Positions 8,815 to 17,105 are shown, counted from the first letter of the stretch. The stretch: DNA of 49,001 bases from Acidobacteriota bacterium (GCA_021806005.1 JAJZDM010000014.1:1-49001); one strand, 5' to 3'. Notes: generated by a model from the letters alone, not told the origin. Translations and numbers: made by a program.

Positions 8815-8997
8815 TCAGTGCGAGTGTTTATTGAGCCAGGTCATCCGCATCATCTTGATGTTCACAATGAGGAATCGGACGATCTGCCAGGGCACGAAGG
8901 TGCGGAGGAAGAGCGTAAAGCGCGTGGGCTTGGTGGCATAGGAAGAGGGCTTCATATGCGCGGGCAGGGTCTGCTTCCAGTCGTCTCTGAGAATCAT
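8815..8997 (-). CDS. Small basic membrane-associated protein downstream of sqr
   Basis: A 60-residue protein whose ATG lies 2 nt after the sqr TAA, so translation is very probably coupled to sqr. It is rich in Lys, Arg and aromatic residues. The middle holds a hydrophobic to amphipathic segment, LRTFVPWQIVRFLIVNIKMM, that could dip into or cross the membrane, and it ends TWLNKHSH. I do not recognise a named family. Its position suggests an accessory or anchor for the membrane-bound sulfide:quinone oxidoreductase. The frame is open well upstream through sqr, but only this start has sensible context. Confidence 0.65.
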   Translation of the reverse strand: MILRDDWKQTLPAHMKPSSYATKPTRFTLFLRTFVPWQIVRFLIVNIKMMRMTWLNKHSH

Positions 8998-8999
8998 GA

Positions 9000-10454
9000 T
9001 TACTCCGGAATCAACGTCCAGCCGGGAAGCAGCCGGGCCTTGTAGAGAAAGAGATAGTGCAGCATCACTTTGATCCAGTGGCCGGCCAGCCCGATCTCTC
9101 CCATGGTGTAGCGCAGGTCCCGTCCGTACTCGGGATAGGTCTGGTAGTCGGGAACGATGGGGCAGACCGTCATGGCGGCGGCGGAGCCCATGGTCAAACC
9201 GGTGCCGGTGGAGGCGACGCAGGCTGCGCCCATCTTGGCCATGGAGGCGGTGCGCAGGGCGTGGCCGTTGGCGGCGATCTGGTCGCGAATGCTCTCCGCG
9301 ATGATCTTGCCGATGGTGGCCGAGGGCATTCCAGTGCGCGGCGCGGTGGCAAAGATGGGGAGGCCATCCTTGGTGAAGTGCGGTTGCGAGATGGCATGCG
9401 GTGGAGCGAAGGCGATTCCAGCGGCAAAGATGTTCGCATAGGCCGGGCTCTGGTAGGTCTTTGGCCAATCTGCCGCCTGCCACTGTTCATAGGGCTTGGC
9501 GGCGTAGTCCGCGTCTACGCGCATGAAGCCGTTGGGCGCAAAGAGCGCGGCGGAGATATCTTCGCCGGAAGCGTTGATGGCCTTGAGGCCAACCCCGGAG
9601 AAGGGCGGCAGGAGCATGGCGAAGTCGTAGTCCAGGGTACGGTGCTCGCCCTCCAGGGTGATGTAGGAGATCTGCGTCTTCTCGATCTTTTCGACGTGTG
9701 CCTGGAGGATCCATTCGATGCCTCGCTCGGCGAAGAGGGAGGCGGTGAAGATGCTGGTGGGGGTGATGTAGCCGCCCTTCCGGATGTGAGCTCCGCCCAT
9801 GCCGAAGTCGCCCAGCTCGTACTCGTTGGAGAGGTAGATGACCTGAGCCTTGTCGCGCACGCCATGACGGCGCAACTCTGCCTCCAGGTTGACCACATAC
9901 TCCAGCGAGGCACCCTGACAGGTGCAGGTGCCATGGCCGCTGCCGACCACGAACCGTCTTTGTTCGCCATGCTTCATGGCCTCGACGTCGCGGAGGAAGG
10001 CCTGGGCCGCGTGGAAGGCGTGATCGGCGGTGCAGACAGAGTTGGTAAAGTGCTCTGGTCCCAACCCTTCCGTGGCGTCAAATTTGAGCTTGGGGCCGGT
10101 GGCGTTGATGAGAAAGTCGTAGGGGACGAGTTCGCGCTGCTGATTTTTGTCCCCTGCCGTGTACTCGATCTCGACGTGCGGCGAGGGCATGGCGGCATCG
10201 CCTTCGGGAAAGAGGGTGACGGCGCGAGCCTGTTTGAAGACGATTCCGACGCGGTCATAGACCGGCTTCAAGGGAACCAGCACGCTCTGCGGCGTGCGGA
10301 GGCCAAGTCCCACCCAGATATTGGAGGGAAGCCAGTTGTAGTCCGGTTTGGGAGAGACGACGGTGACCTGATGCTCCCGGCCCAGCCACTTTCTGAGGAA
10401 CGCAGCGGCGGTATGCCCCGCGACGCCGGCACCTAAAACGACGACATTCGCCAT
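9000..10454 (-). CDS. sqr: Sulfide:quinone oxidoreductase
   Basis: A 484-residue FAD enzyme. VVVLGAGVAGHTAA is the Rossmann dinucleotide-binding motif, PDYNWLPSNIWVGLG a typical SQR segment, and the second glycine-rich motif is VVGSGHGTCTCQG. Cysteines expected for SQR catalysis are visible: C141 (SVCTADHA), C177/C179 (GTCTCQG) and C412 (ACVAS), with another at C431. SQR oxidises sulfide to polysulfide or persulfide and passes electrons to the quinone pool at the membrane. The C-terminal segment ends with aromatic and basic residues suited to membrane contact. A strong AGGAG lies about 8-9 nt before the ATG. It is transcribed toward arsR with the small 60-residue gene between them. Confidence 0.9.
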   Translation of the reverse strand: MANVVVLGAGVAGHTAAAFLRKWLGREHQVTVVSPKPDYNWLPSNIWVGLGLRTPQSVLVPLKPVYDRVGIVFKQARAVTLFPEGDAAMPSPHVEIEYTAGDKNQQRELVPYDFLINATGPKLKFDATEGLGPEHFTNSVCTADHAFHAAQAFLRDVEAMKHGEQRRFVVGSGHGTCTCQGASLEYVVNLEAELRRHGVRDKAQVIYLSNEYELGDFGMGGAHIRKGGYITPTSIFTASLFAERGIEWILQAHVEKIEKTQISYITLEGEHRTLDYDFAMLLPPFSGVGLKAINASGEDISAALFAPNGFMRVDADYAAKPYEQWQAADWPKTYQSPAYANIFAAGIAFAPPHAISQPHFTKDGLPIFATAPRTGMPSATIGKIIAESIRDQIAANGHALRTASMAKMGAACVASTGTGLTMGSAAAMTVCPIVPDYQTYPEYGRDLRYTMGEIGLAGHWIKVMLHYLFLYKARLLPGWTLIPE

Positions 10455-10941
10455 GGATCCATCTCCTTTTGCGGCGCAGCGCTGGAGGGCACTGCGCTTT
10501 GAAACATGGGTTTCTGCAGGTTCAGCCTCTGTGGGAGGCGGTCGCGCCGCCCCGCTGCCGCGATGGCAGGACCGCGGGTCTGCGGGCGATCCGGCAGTTC
10601 AGACCCCCTTGCAGCCGGGTGGATGAGGCCGGGTGGATGGGGTTCGAGGCGCTCCATCGCGAATCGGAAGCCGCCCAGCTCCAGGCTCCGGGCCCTAACA
10701 AGAACCCTAACGGGGTACCACGATGCAGCAGCCGGTGGCAACCGGTCCCAGGCGACAGGCGCAGCAGGCCGGGGCTGATTCCGGGAGGCGAGGGACACGC
10801 GGGGCAGCGACCTCGGCAGGACAACTGGGGCCATCCCTCGTCGCGCTCGTTCCATTGTCATGGTTGCTTTCCGTGGACTGCCCATGGGGATCGCCAAAGA
10901 CGATGATCCCGGCGGGCGGCCAACGACTTACCAATATATCG

Positions 10942-10958
10942 CTATATAGTGATGGATT
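10942..10958. promoter_or_regulatory. AT-rich element matching the one upstream of arsR
   Basis: CTATATAGTGATGGATT carries the same TATATAGTGAT core as 7965-7975. It sits inside a larger AT-rich dyad-like stretch (ATATATCGCTATATAG, 10934-10949). On the minus strand it could overlap a -10 box for sqr. Operator function is inferred. Confidence 0.35.
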
Positions 10959-11217
10959 GTCAAGGACCGTCAGAACAAAAGGCAAGAAGAAGGGAGGCGT
11001 CCGGCTGCAAACCCTGAGCCGGAGGTTCTGCTTTCACTGCCGCGTGGCAGGCGCGACGGCCATCCCGTGGAGCGGCGTGAGGATAAGGCAGCCCAGACGG
11101 TTCCGCGGGAGCGGTAGATCCAGGCGAAGTGAAGCCGCTGCTGCGCTTGTGCCGGTTGGCAGATCCGCTGCAGGTACCCTTCCGCCCTGACCTTGTCGCG
11201 CCGCGCGGACAGAGCTC

Positions 11218-11266
11218 TTGACTTTCCATGATGGAAAGTGGCAGGATACTTTCCAACCTGGAAAGT
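11218..11266 (+). promoter_or_regulatory. Two tandem palindromic operators over a promoter
   Basis: ACTTTCCATGATGGAAAGT (11221-11239) has perfect 9-bp arms around one base. ACTTTCCAACCTGGAAAGT (11248-11266) has 8-bp arms around three bases. Their centres are 27 bp apart. A TTGACT -35-like hexamer (11218-11223) overlaps the first, and TGG plus CAGGAT (11239-11247) could be an extended -10 between them. The layout fits a repressor that blocks the promoter of the operon starting 12 bp later, most likely the winged-helix protein encoded as its second gene. Confidence 0.7.
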
Positions 11267-11278
11267 GAGGTGGAACAC

Positions 11279-11722
11279 ATGGATTCAATGAGAGAAGAGG
11301 CGCTGGCGGCGCTGGGAGCCAAAGGCGAGGTGGAGAGACGGCTGGCGCAAGTTGGGCCGTGCCCTCCCTCGCGTCACGCGGCGTTTGCAGCGCTGATGGC
11401 GATTCTGGTGGCAAGCCCTGCGGCTGCCCCGGCGATACGGTGGGGCTTGCTCGCGCTGGGCCTTGTTGGCGTGGTACTGATTATCCGGTGGGACAAGAGG
11501 AGGTTAGGGATGTTCATCAATGGATATCGTCGGGGCAAGACCTTGCTGGTGACGGTTCCCGTACTGTTGCTCATTGAGGCACTTTATGCTGCGAGCTTTG
11601 ATATCGGCGTGATTCACGGCCGGCCCCATGTCTCTCTGGTTTTGGCGGCCGGGGCGTTTGGTTTGGCCTACGCCGGCAGCACGGTTTGGCAGCGTGTATT
11701 TTTGAGGGAGCTCGGTGCCTGA
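11279..11722 (+). CDS. Small polytopic membrane protein of a regulator-linked operon
   Basis: A 147-residue protein with a short charged N-terminus (EEALAALGAKGEVERRL) and about four hydrophobic segments near residues 33-47, 52-68, 85-105 and 115-135. I do not recognise a family. GAGGTGG 5 nt before the ATG at 11279 is a strong Shine-Dalgarno and decides the start; an upstream in-frame ATG at 11228 lies inside the first palindrome and is unlikely. The 3' end overlaps the regulator gene by 8 bp, so the pair is co-translated. Small membrane proteins paired with such regulators are frequent in Acidobacteriota; function unknown. Confidence 0.8.
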   Translation: MDSMREEALAALGAKGEVERRLAQVGPCPPSRHAAFAALMAILVASPAAAPAIRWGLLALGLVGVVLIIRWDKRRLGMFINGYRRGKTLLVTVPVLLLIEALYAASFDIGVIHGRPHVSLVLAAGAFGLAYAGSTVWQRVFLRELGA

Positions 11723-12032
11723 GACAGTGAGCGTCGTGAAGGGGTTTGAGCCTGTTCTGCAAGCGGCAGCGCGTCTGCAGATTCTGGCTGTGCTGGTGCA
11801 GGCCCAGCAGGCGGAGTTTGCTCGGCTGAAGGAGCTCACCGGCTGCAGTGACTCCGTGATGTCCAAGCATCTGGCCACGCTTGTGGATGCAGGGCTGATC
11901 CGACTGAAGAAGACGGTGGAGGGGGGACGGCAGCGAACCTGGGCATCGGTGACCCGTTCCGGTCGGGTGGTCTTCCGAGATCACGTCGCTGCGCTGCAGC
12001 GCATTGTGAGTGGCGGAGTGGACCCGGCGTAA
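11715..12032 (+). CDS. Winged-helix transcriptional regulator (PF13601-like)
   Basis: A 105-residue DNA-binding protein with GTG start overlapping the end of the membrane-protein gene. The core AARLQILAVLVQAQQAEFAR, LKELTGCSDSVMSKHLATL, VDAGLIRLKKTVEGGRQRTW gives helix, recognition helix and wing, as in the small MarR/PadR-like HTH_34 group. It has no separate effector domain. Its likely target is the pair of palindromes just upstream of the operon (autoregulation, inferred). Confidence 0.88.
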   Translation: MPETVSVVKGFEPVLQAAARLQILAVLVQAQQAEFARLKELTGCSDSVMSKHLATLVDAGLIRLKKTVEGGRQRTWASVTRSGRVVFRDHVAALQRIVSGGVDPA

Positions 12033-12458
12033 CGGGGCCGGGCAGTGGCTGTGATCCATGTTTTGGAGTTCAATTGCCTGGCTTCTCGAAACATCCTGGC
12101 GCTTGCAGGCGAAATGCCTCCTCGCTTTGAGGATCCGCGTGAAGGCGTCCTGCGGTGCGGGGCGCTTTGCCTGATTTCACGATGCGATAAGATGGAGCGT
12201 GGGTGGAGATGACGATGGCGGGGTCTCAACAAAGAGATCGTGCAATGGCGTTTGACTCGGTTTGCAAGCCGGTTCAGAATGGCGGATTGGCCAAAACGCT
12301 CAACTCGGTCAGGACCGTGCCGGGAGCCAGGAATCCTTTCGTTACTCGGCAACAAGGGGGAAGTTCCGGGTTCAGTCAGTCGGGCAATTCCTCTGCCTCG
12401 TCGGGCGCTCAGCCAGGCCGCAAGTAGCGAGAGCAACGGGCGAGAAGAGGGGTGACGG
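12033..12458 (+). other. Intergenic region with a possible small open frame
   Basis: 426 bp without a secure gene. A GTG-started frame at 12203-12427 would encode 74 residues, ending in a Ser/Gly/Gln-rich tail, and stops 31 bp before the next gene. TTGCCT (12167-12172) and TAAGAT (12188-12193) could form a promoter just before it. No family is recognised and I do not call it as a gene. Confidence 0.35.
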
Positions 12459-13343
12459 TTGAGACTTGACCTGCCGACCCTATTCATCTTCATCGTGGCC
12501 GTCGTCCCCGGCCTCTTTGCGCAAAGAACTCGCAACCAACTTGTCCCACAGTCGTTTGCGCCCCAGGGTGCGAGCGCGGAACTTGCCGAGCTAATCGCTT
12601 TGGGGGTTGCAACACAGGGAATCCTGGCGTTCCTGGCAGCCGCGATTCTCTCGTTTACTGGCTGGCTGCTTAGGGGTAATTATCGTTACTTCTTCTCAAA
12701 GATTGATTCGCTGATCGCAAGTCAATGGTGCTCTCAGCACATTCTCGAAGCTTCCCTGGTCGCCTCCGGCTATGTGTTTGTCTCCTTCTTTTTCAGTCAT
12801 TGGCTGGGATTCCTCTATGGCCTGATGCGCTCGAACAGCCCGATCACTCGAAAGGTGTTCGCCAAAGCTGTCTGGTTACAGCGGTGGTTTGGCGTCACCG
12901 GCCTGTTAGGAGAGCGACCCATCATCTATGAGGTTCTCAACCCTGAACAGGATCACGGTGAAGCGCAATCCGTCTTTGTCGAAGTCGAGTTGAAAAATGG
13001 TCTGGGTTTCTATTCCGGTCAGTTGACTCAGTTTGCGATCGTGAATGACGACGAACCGCACAAGCCAATTTATTTGATTGACGTTTGGTTCAAGAAAGAT
13101 CGCGGCGATGAATACGAATCGATAAAGACGGATGGCGTCATGATCGATCTGGCAGACGCGGCAACTTTGCTGGTCGAGAAGGTGGAGGTGGAGGCGGATG
13201 CTTCGGCTGCTGAAATTCCATCCTCCCCAACTCAAGAACAGATTGCAGAGCTGGCACACCAATTTTGGATAGACGCAGGCTGCAAGGACGGAACGGCTGA
13301 ACAGGACTGGCTGCTCGCAGAGCGGCCATTGAGGCAACCATAA
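12459..13343 (+). CDS. DUF6338-like membrane protein with DUF2934-like C-terminus
   Basis: A 294-residue protein starting at TTG, with GAGGGG 8 nt upstream; no ATG or GTG fits. Three hydrophobic helices (about residues 6-22, 44-68, 95-122) are followed by a soluble beta-rich domain containing VFVEVELKNGLGFYSGQL, then IYLIDVWFKK and KTDGVMIDLADAATLLVE, a pattern like DUF6338. The last 35 residues (EQIAELAHQFWIDAGCKDG, then EQDWLLAERPL) look like a DUF2934 motif, normally a separate small protein. Both assignments are by memory of the patterns. Base composition is visibly less GC-rich than its neighbours, which hints at transfer. Confidence 0.6.
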   Translation: MRLDLPTLFIFIVAVVPGLFAQRTRNQLVPQSFAPQGASAELAELIALGVATQGILAFLAAAILSFTGWLLRGNYRYFFSKIDSLIASQWCSQHILEASLVASGYVFVSFFFSHWLGFLYGLMRSNSPITRKVFAKAVWLQRWFGVTGLLGERPIIYEVLNPEQDHGEAQSVFVEVELKNGLGFYSGQLTQFAIVNDDEPHKPIYLIDVWFKKDRGDEYESIKTDGVMIDLADAATLLVEKVEVEADASAAEIPSSPTQEQIAELAHQFWIDAGCKDGTAEQDWLLAERPLRQP

Positions 13344-13523
13344 GCAGGGCCGCCGTGGCGATGCGGCAGCCATCCGGGCGGGATCTGGGAAACGTTCGGA
13401 TCCGCCTGCTGCGGGAGACCATCCGACGCCTCCGCTCCCCGATCCACATAGTCACCCCGGAGCCTGCGCCGCCTGCGATACTGGGTGAGGGTGAGGCGGT
13501 GGCTTTGACCGCCCCCAGCGCTG

Positions 13524-14294
13524 ATGGCGACCGAAGATCTCGACAACCCGCAGAGTCCGGAGGAGGCCCGCAGGCCGCTGACGCCCGAACAGGCCGAGAG
13601 GCTGCCGCGCGTGCATCGTCTGCTGCTGGGGTACTATGGTGAACCCAAGCTGCAGCAGCGATGGGACCCGCTGACGCAGCTTATCTACTCGCTGCTGGCC
13701 TCTCGCACCCACGCCGCAGCCACACAGCACGTGATGCGTGACCTGGAGCGCGCCTTCCATGCCGGGCCGGGCAACTGGGAGCCGGTCCGCGACGCCTCCA
13801 TCACAGAGATCGAGCGGGCGATCGCCGCTGTGACCTTCCCGGAGCAGAAGGCGCTGCGGCTGAAGGCGCTGCTGGAGCAGATCACCGCGCGGGTAGGCTC
13901 GCTGAGCCTGGATCTGCTGGCGCGCTATCGCACCGAAAAGATCCGGGCGTGGCTGGAGCAGTTCGAGGGCGTGGGACACCAGATCTCAGCCGCCGTGGTG
14001 TGCTTCTCAACTTTGCGTCGGCGAGCGCTTTCGATCGACGCCAACCATCTGCGCGTGGCGCAACGCCTGTGCCTGACCCCCCGCGCCGACGCAGCCACCA
14101 CGGAAGAGCGACTGATGCGACTGGTGCCGGAGACCTGGGACGCCGCGAGGCTCGAAGAGCACCACGGGCTGATTCAACTCCATGCCCAGACGCTGTGCGG
14201 CTTCAAAGATCCGCGCTGCAAGGAATGCCCTCTGCTGCAGATGTGCCCCAGCGGGGAACGCAACCTGGGTGAGTTGCGCCTGACCGGCGACTGA
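13524..14294 (+). CDS. Endonuclease III-family HhH-GPD DNA glycosylase, atypical
   Basis: A 256-residue protein with the endonuclease III fold and a complete [4Fe-4S] ligand set C225-X6-C232-X2-C235-X5-C241. The helix-hairpin-helix is FEGVGHQISAAVV and the catalytic Asp is D172 (SIDANHLRV). At the position of the Nth catalytic lysine (K120 in E. coli, GVGRKTA) this protein has Gln153 (GVGHQIS). It may therefore be a monofunctional glycosylase without lyase activity, as MutY-type enzymes can be, or have another role in base excision. ATG at 13524 is used; a start further upstream is not supported. It is followed 109 bp later by the mutarotase gene. Confidence 0.85.
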   Translation: MATEDLDNPQSPEEARRPLTPEQAERLPRVHRLLLGYYGEPKLQQRWDPLTQLIYSLLASRTHAAATQHVMRDLERAFHAGPGNWEPVRDASITEIERAIAAVTFPEQKALRLKALLEQITARVGSLSLDLLARYRTEKIRAWLEQFEGVGHQISAAVVCFSTLRRRALSIDANHLRVAQRLCLTPRADAATTEERLMRLVPETWDAARLEEHHGLIQLHAQTLCGFKDPRCKECPLLQMCPSGERNLGELRLTGD

Positions 14295-14403
14295 AGTGGG
14301 TGAGGCGAGGAAGGCTGAAGATCAGAAACCGGAAGGGCTGGAGGCTGCGGAGGATCACTTACCCGGCGCGCAAGCCGGCTCCCGGGCTCTACACTATCTC
14401 TTG

Positions 14404-15351
14404 ATGGATCTCCCCACGCTCTCCAACCACTTCAGCATCCCCGGCGTCCTGAGCTTCTCCCAGAACGAAGATGGCCTGCAAAAGGCCTGTGTGAGTACCC
14501 CGACGTGCAGCGCAGAGCTCTATCTGCAGGGCGCGCACCTGGCGCAGTGGCAGCCCGCGGGCGCGCGGCCGGTGCTGTTCCTCTCCGAGCGCTCCGTGTT
14601 TGAGCGGGGCAAGGCGATCCGCGGCGGCGTCCCGATCATCTTTCCGTGGTTTGGGAACCGCACTCCGAATGCTTTGAGCCAGCGCAGTGACGGCCCCTCG
14701 CATGGCTTTGCCCGCACCGCGGACTGGACCCTGGTGTTTGCCGCCCTTGCGGGCGACGATCTGCATCTGACGCTTACGCTGGACCCGTCCGAGGTGAGCC
14801 GGGCGCTGGGATACGACCAGTTTCAACTGGTGTACCAACTCACGCTGGGCGCGGAGCTTCGCCTGCGGCTCACGGTCCGCAACCAGGGTACGGCGCCGCT
14901 CTGGTTCGAAGAGGCGCTGCACACCTACCTCGCCGTCGGCGACGCCAGAGAGATTCTGATCCACGGACTGGGTGAGACCCGCTATCTGGACAAGACCGAC
15001 GATTTCAAGGTCAAGGTCCAGCGCGATTCGCTGCTCCGGCTTACGGGCGAGACGGATCGGCCGTATCTGGATACCGGAGCCACGGTGGACCTCGACGATC
15101 CCCTGTACGGGCGGCGCGTGCGTGTGGAGAAGTCCAACTCCAGGACCACGGTGGTATGGAACCCGTGGAGTACCCTGACCGCCAAGCTTCCGGATATGTC
15201 TCCGGAGGGTTGGCTCTCGATGGTCTGCGTGGAGACCGCCAACGTAGCCAGCGATGCCATTACGCTCCACCCCGGGGAGCAGCACACCGTCGAGGCGCGC
15301 ATCTCCCAGGCGCCGCACCCGGATCCGGACCCGGCGCTCCGACCATGTTGA
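14404..15351 (+). CDS. D-hexose-6-phosphate mutarotase (aldose 1-epimerase family)
   Basis: A 315-residue YeaD-type mutarotase. Family segments are clear: GAHLAQWQP, AIRGGVPIIFPWFG, GPSHGFARTADW, WFEEALHTYLAVGD and MVCVETANV, carrying the conserved His and Glu of the active site. It interconverts alpha and beta anomers of hexose 6-phosphates in the cytoplasm. The frame is open back to 14296, but homology begins at this ATG. A TACACT hexamer ends 8 nt before it (14390-14395). The C-terminal end overlaps maf by 7 bp. Confidence 0.9.
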   Translation: MDLPTLSNHFSIPGVLSFSQNEDGLQKACVSTPTCSAELYLQGAHLAQWQPAGARPVLFLSERSVFERGKAIRGGVPIIFPWFGNRTPNALSQRSDGPSHGFARTADWTLVFAALAGDDLHLTLTLDPSEVSRALGYDQFQLVYQLTLGAELRLRLTVRNQGTAPLWFEEALHTYLAVGDAREILIHGLGETRYLDKTDDFKVKVQRDSLLRLTGETDRPYLDTGATVDLDDPLYGRRVRVEKSNSRTTVVWNPWSTLTAKLPDMSPEGWLSMVCVETANVASDAITLHPGEQHTVEARISQAPHPDPDPALRPC

Positions 15352-15935
15352 TCCTGGCCTCCGCCTCTCCCCGCCGCCGTGACCTTCTGGAACAGGCCGG
15401 CGTTCGCTTCGAAGTTATACCCGCGGCGATCGACGAGACGCTTCGCCCCGGCGAGTCTCCCACCGCCTACGTGGAGCGTCTGGCGCTGGAGAAGGCGCAG
15501 GCCATCCACGCGCTGCATCCGGAGGCGACGGTGCTGGGTGCGGACACCACGGTGGTGGGCGACCTGGGAGCCGCGGGCGGCGGGGAAGAGGTGATCCTGA
15601 GCAAGCCCGTCGACCGGGCCGAGGCGGAGCAGATGCTGCGCCAGCTCTCCAACGGTGTCCACCGGGTACACACCGGCCTGGCGCTGGTGCTGCCGGGCCG
15701 CTCAGTGGCGTACCGCACCCATGTGGAGACGACCAGTGTCTTCTTCTCTGCGATTCCGGCGGAGGAGCTGGCCTACTATCTCTCTACCGGCGACTCCCTG
15801 GACAAGGCCGGGGGCTATGGCATCCAGGGCTACGCCGCACGTTGGATCACGCGGATCGAAGGCGACTTCTTCAATGTGATGGGTCTGCCGATTGCCGCCA
15901 CCGTTCGCCTGCTGCGCGAGGCGGGCAGGCTGTAG
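15345..15935 (+). CDS. maf: Maf/Ham1-fold nucleotide pyrophosphatase
   Basis: A 196-residue protein with the Maf signature at its start, LILASASPRRRDLL, then ETLRPGESPTAYVERLALEKA, the VLGADTTVV motif, ILSKPVDRAEAEQML and KAGGYGIQGYAARWI. Maf proteins hydrolyse nucleoside triphosphates (dTTP, UTP, CTP or modified forms) to monophosphates and affect septum formation. The ATG overlaps the end of the mutarotase gene by 7 bp, indicating translational coupling. It converges on the M20 peptidase gene. Confidence 0.95.
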   Translation: MLILASASPRRRDLLEQAGVRFEVIPAAIDETLRPGESPTAYVERLALEKAQAIHALHPEATVLGADTTVVGDLGAAGGGEEVILSKPVDRAEAEQMLRQLSNGVHRVHTGLALVLPGRSVAYRTHVETTSVFFSAIPAEELAYYLSTGDSLDKAGGYGIQGYAARWITRIEGDFFNVMGLPIAATVRLLREAGRL

Positions 15936-15950
15936 ATTGCGGGCTGCGCT

Positions 15951-17105
15951 TCAGATGGCAGACAAGAGTCCGGCCAGCAGCGCCGTTCGCTGCACCAGGT
16001 GCCGGGTGAGCACGTGTTCCTGGGGTGCGTGCGCGCCCGCGCCGACCGCGCCCAGCCCATCCAGCGTGGCGACGCCCATGGCGGCGGTAAAGTTGCCATC
16101 GGATCCGCCTCCGGTGGCGGCCTCCTGCAGATCCAGGCCAAGCTCGGCGGCCAGCCTCCGGGCCAGCCGGAAGAGCTTGACCGTACCTTGTTTGCGCTCC
16201 ATGGGCGGCCGATTGATGCCGCCGGAGACGGTGAGACGGCAAGCTGGGTCCGTCACCTTCAACGCGGCGAAGCTGCGCTCCACCCGATCCGCATCGCGGA
16301 CCCGCCGGATGCGCACATCGACCTGCGCGACGCACTCTGCCGGCACCACATTGGAGCGCGTCCCTCCGGCGATGACACCCACGTTTACCGTGAGACCCCG
16401 GGCGAGATCGGTAAAGCCCGAGACCTTCTCGACCAGGCGAGCCATCTCGCGCACCGCCGAGTGTCCAAGCTCGAAGTCCACCCCCGCGTGGGCGGCCACG
16501 CCCTCCACCCGGAGGGTGTAGGCTCCCACGCCTTTGCGAGCAGTCTTACAGGCCAGCCCCTGGGCAGGTTCCAGCACGAGCACCGCAGAACTGTCGATGG
16601 CAAGCGATTCAGTGATGGGGCGCGAGATCGGACTGCCCACCTCCTCCTCACTGACCAGGAGGAGGGTGACGGGCCGCTGCACATTCAGGCTTCGCAGTGC
16701 GGCGACAGCCTCGATCGCCATGACTACGCCGGACTTCATGTCCAGCACGCCAGGGCCGGAGAGCCTCCCGTTGGCCTCCTTCCAGGGCATCTTGCGCAGT
16801 GTCCCCAGCGGCCAGACGGTGTCCAGGTGACCCAGCAGAAGAACCCGGTTCGGGCCGGCTCCGTTGCTGCTCTTCCGGCTAGGCTCAGGGCCAAAGCGCA
16901 GCTCCAGCAGGTCGCCGTATGCCTGCTGGCGATGTCTCCGGACCTTCGCCCCCAACCCCTCAGCCCAGCCCTGCACCAGCCTGCCAGCGCGGTCCACGGC
17001 TTCCTTGTCGTCGCTGGGAGACTCGATCTCCACCAGCTCCCGTACTCTGTCCTTCAACCGCTCTTCATGGGCTGCTACCAACTGCTCCAGGTCAGCGATA
17101 CGCAT
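15951..17105 (-). CDS. M20-family metallopeptidase (carboxypeptidase G2-like)
   Basis: A 384-residue di-zinc hydrolase. Metal ligands and catalytic residues are visible: H93 and D95 in LGHLDTVWP, D122 in GPGVLDMKSG, and the Glu pair E154/E155 in SEEEVGS. The dimerisation lid domain begins near KTARKGVGAYTLRVEG, and a final ligand His lies in GAHAPQEHVL. The pattern is that of glutamate carboxypeptidase-like M20 enzymes, which cleave C-terminal glutamate or other acyl-amino acids. There is no signal peptide, so a cytoplasmic site is likely. TAGGGT lies 6 nt before the ATG with no Shine-Dalgarno. Confidence 0.9.
   Translation of the reverse strand: MRIADLEQLVAAHEERLKDRVRELVEIESPSDDKEAVDRAGRLVQGWAEGLGAKVRRHRQQAYGDLLELRFGPEPSRKSSNGAGPNRVLLLGHLDTVWPLGTLRKMPWKEANGRLSGPGVLDMKSGVVMAIEAVAALRSLNVQRPVTLLLVSEEEVGSPISRPITESLAIDSSAVLVLEPAQGLACKTARKGVGAYTLRVEGVAAHAGVDFELGHSAVREMARLVEKVSGFTDLARGLTVNVGVIAGGTRSNVVPAECVAQVDVRIRRVRDADRVERSFAALKVTDPACRLTVSGGINRPPMERKQGTVKLFRLARRLAAELGLDLQEAATGGGSDGNFTAAMGVATLDGLGAVGAGAHAPQEHVLTRHLVQRTALLAGLLSAI

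Larger units (their letters stand above)
10455..11278. other. Long non-coding region upstream of sqr and of the winged-helix operon
   Basis: 824 bp between two divergent operons. Frames on both strands are open but low in recognisable content (Pro/Arg-rich, no domains), and I count none as a gene. It contains the AT-rich element at 10942-10958, about 490 bp from the sqr start, and the tandem palindromes at 11221-11266. A long untranslated sqr leader or a decayed gene between 10455 and 10930 are both possible. Confidence 0.5.

Noticed and set aside
10433-10897. A 154-codon minus-strand frame overlapping the start of sqr
   Set aside because: Pro/Arg-rich, no family resemblance, overlaps the clear sqr start and its strong Shine-Dalgarno.
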